Shown: positions 48,153 to 53,693 of the stretch, piece after piece | Layout: each line of letters begins with the position of its first letter | Numbering within the stretch: the stretch's first letter is position 1 | Assembly (NCBI GenBank): GCA_946478775.1 | Contig: CAMLDR010000006.1 | Coordinates: 1-53,693, forward strand | Length of the DNA stretch: 53,693 bases | Source: an uncultured Flavobacteriales bacterium | Lineage (GTDB): Bacteria > Bacteroidota > Bacteroidia > Flavobacteriales > Crocinitomicaceae | Direction of reading: 5' to 3' | Made by a program: the position numbers and the translations under genes | Notes under the pieces: model-generated | What the model was told of the DNA's origin: nothing | Database searches by the model: none | What the model saw: the letters and a program-made list of their open reading frames with translations, nothing else

Positions 48153-49454
48153 TTATCGGTATACTTTTTCAGTAGTTCCGTCAGCATAATAATAGATCAC
48201 AATTCCTGTACAATTGTCATCGACTTCCTGACCCATCATATTGAATATGTGAGTTATCTTTTTGGAATCTTTTACATTGTCAACGCTCAATAGGTATTGA
48301 TCATAAACAGTCCTCGAACCGTCCAGATCCGTTAAATTCAAGCGGTAATAATTGATCTCCGATGCGGATGGATCTGCATGAAAAGTAGTGTAGTCATGAA
48401 TTTCCTGGGAATGACCCAAAGCCAGTACATTTGCCAGTTCCATCCAGTTCCCGGAAGCAGGATCTGTGGTCCATTCGACCGTAAAATAATCTGATCGTTC
48501 TTCCGACTGGGTTGTCCAGTTCAAACGATTTCCTTTGGATGTCTTAGTCGCATTAAAAGCAGTTAATTCAACCGGTAAAACAACTGGTGTACAACCCAAT
48601 ACGGACGTCCCGCCGAACGACATATTATAAGGCTGCCCTGAATTCGAGAAATTATCTATTAGCAGGATGTAAATCTCATTTGCAGAAGTATTTAAACTAC
48701 TGACCCATTTATCTCCTCCCACACCTTCACTGTTATCAACCGGGTTATTGGTCGTGGTAATCATTCCGGTACAGGGAAACAGCCCGAAAAAACCACATCC
48801 AAATGAACTGCTTTGCCCACTGAATGGGATCACCAATCCGGTATTCCCGGTTGCAGAAGAATAACTGCAGCGAATGGGTGCTGAAGTCGGCGGACAATTT
48901 GCATTGGCTGTAGCAGCTGTGAACGGCCCCCAAATTGCAAAATCATAATCATCCCCTGCACTGTTCGGAGCAATAGACATCGTCAATGAACCTCCTGTTT
49001 GGACATTCAGATAATACCAGGAAGACTGGTGTTCAACTCCAAGACATCCCTGGTTGGTGCCGTTCAATTCCTGTGTTCCCGCACCACCGCTATTCGCTGT
49101 TTGTGAAGTATTAGAACACAACAATTCGGCAGTTTCACAATTGTTACCTCCTGCTTTCTCTCTAAAGGTCTCTATTTGTTTGGTACTGCTTACAGTCAAC
49201 ACCGGAATTCCAACCGATTCAAATACGGATCTGACATAACTCTCAGCATGTTCCTGTTCTAAGATCAATTCAAATTTATTCTCGGATAAATACCTTCCAT
49301 TATTTGAAATGTGATCTGTGGCCAAAGCAAGGTAATGCTTCGTGAGATAGCTTTGCGGAACTGAGATCCGGTAACTTGTTTGCGCTTGTGCAAAAGAAGT
49401 TGACAGTAGTAATAGGAAGGCAATTTTTGCCTTCAGTTGTAGTGAATAGTTCAT
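48153..49454 (-). CDS. Secreted protein with an atypical C-terminal tail
   Basis: The 433-residue protein has a signal peptide (to about SFAQAQ), a helical N-terminal part, a beta-sandwich of about 200 residues (about 105-300) with several cysteines (CETAELLCSN, CPPTSAPIRC) and YDFAIWGPF, seen in Bacteroidota surface proteins, and a fibronectin-III-like segment (PVELTAFNATKTSKGNRLNW, YYRLNLTDLDGSRTVYD). In place of the usual T9SS domain it ends in IFNMMGQEVDDNCTGIVIYY and YADGTTEKVYR, a tail I know from Fluviicola-like proteins. It may be a short T9SS signal. The function is unknown. Confidence 0.85.
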   Translation of the reverse strand: MNYSLQLKAKIAFLLLLSTSFAQAQTSYRISVPQSYLTKHYLALATDHISNNGRYLSENKFELILEQEHAESYVRSVFESVGIPVLTVSSTKQIETFREKAGGNNCETAELLCSNTSQTANSGGAGTQELNGTNQGCLGVEHQSSWYYLNVQTGGSLTMSIAPNSAGDDYDFAIWGPFTAATANANCPPTSAPIRCSYSSATGNTGLVIPFSGQSSSFGCGFFGLFPCTGMITTTNNPVDNSEGVGGDKWVSSLNTSANEIYILLIDNFSNSGQPYNMSFGGTSVLGCTPVVLPVELTAFNATKTSKGNRLNWTTQSEERSDYFTVEWTTDPASGNWMELANVLALGHSQEIHDYTTFHADPSASEINYYRLNLTDLDGSRTVYDQYLLSVDNVKDSKKITHIFNMMGQEVDDNCTGIVIYYYADGTTEKVYR

Positions 49455-49579
49455 ACTTGATTAAGTTTCAAAATGAAGTTAAGTATCTGATCAATAACAC
49501 CCTAGCTGAAATTAGCATTTGGTTCATTTCAATATACAAACCCCCAGTTTCGTCGAAAGTTTAAAGTTATTCATCGAAA

Positions 49580-49610
49580 AAAGGCTGCCTTGAAAAACAA
49601 GACAGCCTTT
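49580..49610 (-). terminator. Intrinsic terminator of the adhesin-like gene
   Basis: The stem aaaggctg / cagccttt is extended by a cttg/caag pair over a mismatch. On the minus strand it is followed by ttttttc-type sequence. It resembles the terminator at 6731. Confidence 0.75.
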
Positions 49611-49646
49611 TGCAAATAATTGATTGTCAATTAATTGATGTGTAAA

Positions 49647-51713
49647 TCATTGTTTTTGAACCCGGAAAACAAAACGTTGTCCGTCAACCAACCCATTTAC
49701 AAAATAAACTCCCGGTACCTGGTTCGCAAAATCCACCTCAATGGCAGTTGCTGCCAATTTAGAAACTCCAAAGGGAACTTCTTTTCCTTGAATATCTGAC
49801 ACATTTACAATCGAAAAATCAGATCCTGAAGTAACACTTGCAGTGAATTTTCCTGATGTTGGGTTTGGATAAACCTCCAATCCGAATTCTTTTCCATTTT
49901 CAGCAAGACCTAAGCAAGCATCTACATCAATTGTAAAAGTTGCCTGACCGTCACACCCATTTGCATCCGTGAATGCATAGGTAATTACATGACTTCCCAC
50001 TCCTGCACTAGCAGGATTCAGTACTCCTGCACTTACACCTGCTCCACTATACGTTCCTCCTGCCGGACTTCCACCTGAAAGTGTCAATGGCGCATGATTC
50101 ACACACATACTTGCAACCGGAGATGTAAACGCAACTGTTGGAGCTGTATTTACCGTAATCGTTGTTGCATCATCATCAGTACAACCGTTGGCATCCGTGA
50201 ATGTATAAGTAACCGTCTGTGTTCCTGAAGATGGATCAAAAGCTCCACTTGCATTAACTCCGGTTCCGCTATAAGTTCCTCCCGCCGGACTTCCTCCTGT
50301 TAAAGTCAAATCACCTTCATTACTACATAATGCTGAAATAGCACTTTGAGTTACTGCTGGAGCAGCATTTACGGTAATGGTTGTTGTAGCTTCACTCGTA
50401 CAGTTATTTGCATCTGTAAAAGTGTAAGTAACTGTTTGCGTTCCGGCAGCAGGATCAAAATCTGCTCCTGTTACACCTGTTCCGCTGTAAGTTCCTCCCG
50501 CAGGACTTCCACCTGTTAAAGCCAAAGTACCCGAATTATCACAAATTGCTGCAATGGCACTTTGAGTTACAAACGGTGCCGTGTTTACCGTAATCGTATA
50601 ATTCGAAGCGTGTGCACATCCATAAGCATCTGTGTAATCATAAGTAACCGTTTGTGTTCCGACTGCAGGATCAAACTGACCGCCTGTAACACCCGTTCCC
50701 GAATAAGTTCCACCAGCCGGTGAACCCTCAACAAGCGCATAGGATGAGTTATTATCGCACAAAGCCGGTGCAGTTGTCAATGCAATTGGATTTGCCGGAC
50801 AAACAACTGTAATCGAATACGATTGAGATCCCGAACATCCGCTTGCATCACTGACAGTTGATGTAAAGTTAAAAGTTCCTGTAGCAGTCGGTGTTCCCGA
50901 AATTGTTCCGCTTGCAGACATGGTCAATCCCGGAGGAAGGGCACCTGCTGTAACTGCAAAACTTGGCGCTCCCAATGCTCCTGTTTGAGTTAACGTACTC
51001 GAATAAGCAGAACCTGCAGTTCCACCTGTTAAAGCTCCACCGGTTGTCATCGTAAATGCCGGACAAACATATGGGGTATAATCTACCTGGTCGATTCCGA
51101 TATAATCTGAATTTGTTCCGGTAGGCCCTCCATTAGTTACATAATATCTAAAAGCAATACGTCCTGAAGTTGGTGCCGGTAATCCGGAAATAGTGATTGT
51201 GTACTGTGTCCATGATGTTGGATAACCTCCTACAGTTTGTCCGGGATTGATTTCCAAAAGCATAGTTGTGAAGTCACCAATTCCTGTGGGCCCGGTTCCA
51301 AGGTTTGTACTTGCTCCATTCGTACTCATACGCACCTGAAGACGATCAGGATAATCTGTTGGATTTGGAACAGGTTTACGTGTGTAAAATGTTATCACAT
51401 CTCCATTGCGAAAAGTTCTGTTTGGCGTAACCAGCCAAAGACTGATTGTATTGTTTCCGGTTACAGAGTTAAAACTCCCACCAATATAAGAGTTTGCAGC
51501 ACCGTTATAGGATGAAAAAACAGCCACATCACCTTGTACCCAGTTTGGAATCAGACCAATCGGCGTACCATTATTCTGCATCACCCAACCGTTAGGTGTC
51601 AAGGTGTTGATATCATCAAAGCCTTCGCTAAATGCCTGTGCATTGGATTTTGAAATCAACCCCAATGCGAATAAGCCGCAAAGAGCAGCTGTTTTTAAAA
51701 TGCTTGTTTTCAT
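49647..51713 (-). CDS. Large T9SS-secreted adhesin-like protein with Ig-like repeats
   Basis: I start at the ATG giving MKTSILKTAALCGLFALGLI (signal peptide to about SNAQ); a longer frame would overlap the upstream gene. The 688-residue protein has a cleaved-adhesin/choice-of-anchor-J domain (about 27-220: FSEGFDDINTLTPNGWVMQN), a putative Ig domain (about 225-305), four tandem modules of about 70 residues that contain GGSPAGGTYSGTGV and end in TFTDANGCT or similar, and a T9SS sorting domain (LEVYPNPTSGKFTASV…GVYFVNGL). It is likely an adhesin or matrix protein. It lies 11 bases after a small coiled-coil gene, an apparent operon. Confidence 0.93.
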   Translation of the reverse strand: MKTSILKTAALCGLFALGLISKSNAQAFSEGFDDINTLTPNGWVMQNNGTPIGLIPNWVQGDVAVFSSYNGAANSYIGGSFNSVTGNNTISLWLVTPNRTFRNGDVITFYTRKPVPNPTDYPDRLQVRMSTNGASTNLGTGPTGIGDFTTMLLEINPGQTVGGYPTSWTQYTITISGLPAPTSGRIAFRYYVTNGGPTGTNSDYIGIDQVDYTPYVCPAFTMTTGGALTGGTAGSAYSSTLTQTGALGAPSFAVTAGALPPGLTMSASGTISGTPTATGTFNFTSTVSDASGCSGSQSYSITVVCPANPIALTTAPALCDNNSSYALVEGSPAGGTYSGTGVTGGQFDPAVGTQTVTYDYTDAYGCAHASNYTITVNTAPFVTQSAIAAICDNSGTLALTGGSPAGGTYSGTGVTGADFDPAAGTQTVTYTFTDANNCTSEATTTITVNAAPAVTQSAISALCSNEGDLTLTGGSPAGGTYSGTGVNASGAFDPSSGTQTVTYTFTDANGCTDDDATTITVNTAPTVAFTSPVASMCVNHAPLTLSGGSPAGGTYSGAGVSAGVLNPASAGVGSHVITYAFTDANGCDGQATFTIDVDACLGLAENGKEFGLEVYPNPTSGKFTASVTSGSDFSIVNVSDIQGKEVPFGVSKLAATAIEVDFANQVPGVYFVNGLVDGQRFVFRVQKQ

Positions 51714-51724
51714 AATTTCAGTGA

Positions 51725-52078
51725 TTAGCGGGTTTGAGGGTTGCTTACTTCCGAGTAACGCGTGATTTCTTCCTGCAATTGGGTTCTCGATTGCGCATCC
51801 GTCGTTTTCTCCCATTCAACTTTTAATAATCGAACGTATTCTTCTTTCAACACACGTAATTCGTCATTTAGTTTGCTAACCTGTGCCCTGGAAGAAGAAA
51901 CAGTCTGATTGATCTCAGCTTGTTTTGCATCCGTTTTAGCACGTTGAGCAGTTAATTCCGGGTGTGATGAAACAACAATAGGTGTTGATTCTTTTAGAGT
52001 GTTTGCCTGGGACTGCCCATAACTGAAATCAGCAAATGAACATACGCAAAGCCCGATGAATAGTAACTTTTTTTTCAT
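51725..52078 (-). CDS. Small secreted coiled-coil protein
   Basis: The 117-residue protein has a signal peptide (MKKKLLFIGLCVCSFADFSYGQ) and a helical, charged body with heptad-like pattern from about residue 45 (AKTDAKQAEINQTV, AQVSKLNDELRVLKEEYVRL). The mature part is about 95 residues with no cysteine or membrane helix, so it is periplasmic or secreted and likely oligomeric. I do not recognise a family. It is transcribed first, with the large adhesin gene 11 bases downstream, and it may help fold or escort that protein across the periplasm, though this is speculation. A -7 element is 19 bases upstream. Confidence 0.85.
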   Translation of the reverse strand: MKKKLLFIGLCVCSFADFSYGQSQANTLKESTPIVVSSHPELTAQRAKTDAKQAEINQTVSSSRAQVSKLNDELRVLKEEYVRLLKVEWEKTTDAQSRTQLQEEITRYSEVSNPQTR

Positions 52079-52097
52079 GGTAACTGTTTAATTTGTT

Positions 52098-52105
52098 CAA
52101 AAATA
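52098..52105 (-). promoter_or_regulatory. Bacteroidota -7 promoter element of the coiled-coil/adhesin operon
   Basis: On the minus strand this is TATTTTTG, an exact match to TAnnTTTG, 19 bases before the start codon. No -33 TTG is found at the right spacing. Confidence 0.45.
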
Positions 52106-52286
52106 GAGAAATACAACCCGCGCTGAAGAACCGAAGTATGCAAAAGAATAAAATCAGGGGTTTACCCTTGCATTGAAAAAATGTGCTGGAAATTGATGTG
52201 TTTGAACCATTTGAATGGAACTCAAATCAAAAGCAATCTTCTTTGATGCTTAGACCTTACGCGTGAATAGTTTCTGTATTTTTAAA

Positions 52287-52339
52287 GTAAGTAATAGTAT
52301 TTGTACGAATCAAAAGTACAAAGATTACCAACTACTTAC
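52287..52339. repeat. Nested inverted repeats in a gene-free region
   Basis: The outer arms gtaagta (52287-52293) and tacttac (52333-52339) enclose inner arms tttgtac (52300-52306) and gtacaaa (52316-52322) with a 9-base centre. Two perfect 7-bp stems arranged one inside the other in a gene-free region of 362 bases. It could be a structured RNA, an operator or chance. Confidence 0.45.
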
Positions 52340-52345
52340 AAAACA

Positions 52346-52397
52346 AGCCGTCGACAAATGACTATTTCATGCCTATGAATTAACGAATTCAACGGCT
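52346..52397 (-). terminator. Possible long-loop terminator of rimO
   Basis: The arms agccgtcga and tcaacggct pair with one G-T or mismatch and enclose a 34-base loop; on the minus strand the sequence continues ttgttttg. It is 44 bases past the rimO stop codon. The long loop makes this uncertain. Confidence 0.35.
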
Positions 52398-52440
52398 GAG
52401 TAAATATTTAATAGAAAATTAATGAATTTTTAATCTTAAT

Positions 52441-53693
52441 CTATTCAGCGAATTTACCGTACAAATCGTAATGATCGGCTGAAGTGATCTCAACCATTGC
52501 AAAGTCGCCGATACTCACATACCCTTCTGACTTCTTTACCAAGACCTCATTATCAACCTCCGGAGAGTCAAATTCCGTTCGCCCGATGAAATAATCTCCT
52601 TCGATCCGGTCAAAAAGAACTTTGAACGTTTTACCGATTTTCTCCTGGTTTAATTCATAGCTGATGCCGGATTGCAGTTCCATGATCTCATCCGCACGCT
52701 GGCGCTTCAACTCATCCGGAACATCGTCTTGCAATGAATAAGCGTGGGTGTCTTCTTCGTGAGAATAAGTAAAAATCCCCAAACGATCAAACCGCATACG
52801 TTCAACGAACTCATACATTTCACGGAAATCTTCTTCTGTTTCTCCGGGATACCCGGCAATTAAAGTCGTGCGTAGAGCTAAACCGGGAACTTTCTCACGA
52901 ATTGTATTCACCAATGCTTCCGTTTTCTCCCGGGTAATTCCTCTTCTCATGGACTGCAGGATTTTGGTCGATCCATGCTGCAAAGGCATATCCAGGTACA
53001 AACAAACATTGGGGTGTTTCACCATTGCATCGAGCACATCCATGGGGAAACCGGCAGGAAAAGCGTAATGCAGACGAATCCACTCAATCCCTTCCACGGC
53101 AGCAAGCTGGTCCAGCAATTCAGCCAGATTTCGCTTCTTGTAAATATCTAATCCGTAATAAGTTAAATCCTGAGCAATCAATAAAATTTCTTTCACCCCT
53201 TGAGCAGCCAAGCTTTTCGCTGAATTCACCAACTGGTCCATTGGAGTGGAAACATGCTTTCCTCTCATTAACGGAATGGCACAAAACGAACACGGCCTGT
53301 CACAGCCTTCCGCTATCTTGAAATAAGCATAATGCGATGGGGTCGTCAATAAACGCTCTCCAACCAATTCGTGCTTGTAATCTGCTTTTAATGTCTTTAG
53401 TAATCGAGGTAAATCCCGTGTCCCGAAAAACGCATCCACTTCCGGAATTTCCTGTTCCAAATCATCTTTGTAACGTTGAACCAGACAACCTGTAACGTAA
53501 ACTTTGTCAACCAACCCTTCATTTTTCGCATCTGCGTAACGCAAAATGGTATCAATTGATTCTTGTTTCGCATTGTCGATAAATCCGCAAGTATTAATTA
53601 CGATAATATCATCTTTGCTTATACTATTGATTCGTGTTCAACAGCTAAATTATTACCACGCAATTGCCCCATTAACACCTCAGAATCGTAAGT
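52441..53693 (-). CDS. rimO: Ribosomal protein S12 methylthiotransferase RimO (partial, apparent frameshift)
   Basis: The radical SAM enzyme adds a methylthio group to an aspartate of ribosomal protein S12. Visible are the N-terminal iron-sulfur motif INTCGF, the radical SAM motif CDRPCSFC, ALRTTLIAGYPGETEEDF, and a C-terminal TRAM domain ending DYFIGRTEFDSPEVDNEVLV…VEITSADHYDLYGK. The gene runs off the window, so the true start and first cysteine motif are not seen. Reading back, the frame is open to INTCGF, but the expected YDSEVLMGQLRGNNLAVEHE is in another frame; one base is missing near 53626-53630. The longest intact frame starts at 53544 and lacks the first iron-sulfur motif. Confidence 0.9.

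Noticed and set aside
49647..51713. Selfish or assembly-caused duplication of Ig modules
   Set aside because: The modules differ from one another at many residues, so they are real protein repeats rather than an assembly error.

Overview
The window comes from a Bacteroidota chromosome, most likely Flavobacteriales; a Fluviicola-like Crocinitomicaceae is a guess from protein style. The evidence is: eight proteins ending in type IX secretion system (T9SS) sorting domains plus one with an atypical tail; several promoter elements of the Bacteroidota TAnnTTTG type; few Shine-Dalgarno sites; an SusC/FecA-like TonB-dependent receptor with a DUF4374 lipoprotein; an Fe-S RimO; and a DUF1304/creD/GWxTD gene set usual in this phylum. 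Base composition is about 40 percent GC throughout, with no obvious foreign block.

Layout. 1-1.8 kb: end of a membrane-protein gene, a winged-helix regulator and creD, with a 19-bp palindrome between the last two. 1.8-12.8 kb (all minus): two tandemly duplicated T9SS propeller proteins, a CsgG/LpoB-like protein with an outer-membrane-like C-terminus, a large M43 metalloprotease, a PLP aminotransferase, an unknown secreted protein and a T9SS-exported cupredoxin. 13-24 kb: tricorn-like S41 protease, small barrel protein, lipoprotein plus CsaA, DinB-like protein, Crp/Fnr regulator, leucine-rich repeat protein, NTF2-like protein, manganese catalase, Nei/Fpg glycosylase and a secreted MBL-fold protein. 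24-25.7 kb: FAD oxidoreductase bracketed by two copies of one palindrome, then tRNA-Ser(TGA) with a 62-bp duplicated 3' end that looks like a recombination scar. 25.8-29.7 kb: GWxTD protein, GT2 glycosyltransferase, DUF1801 protein, SdiA-regulated-type propeller. 29.8-34.4 kb: barrel protein and a receptor/DUF4374 operon resembling the Bacteroides xenosiderophore (Xus) pair. 34.7-39.3 kb: two-gene surface-protein operon and an M12B-like metalloprotease. 39.6-44.8 kb: methyltransferase, DUF1304 fusion, divergent aroQ/xerD, ECF sigma factor and its partner, a membrane-anchored outer-membrane-barrel protein. 44.9-52.1 kb: HTH regulator divergent from a TPR/SpoIIE phosphatase, an atypical secreted protein, and an adhesin operon. 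52.4 kb to the end: rimO, with an apparent frameshift near the window edge.

The genes are mostly independent transcription units ended by strong hairpins. The common theme is the cell envelope and secretion: many products carry signal peptides and go to the outer membrane, the surface or the medium. Housekeeping genes (aroQ, xerD, rimO, tRNA-Ser) are interspersed. I did not find phage, CRISPR, insertion sequence or intact integrase genes. The most unusual structures are the tRNA-Ser scar, the tandem duplication with an identical 130-bp 5' block, a family of palindromes with related arms and different centres, and the sigma factor paired with a protein that seems to span the envelope.
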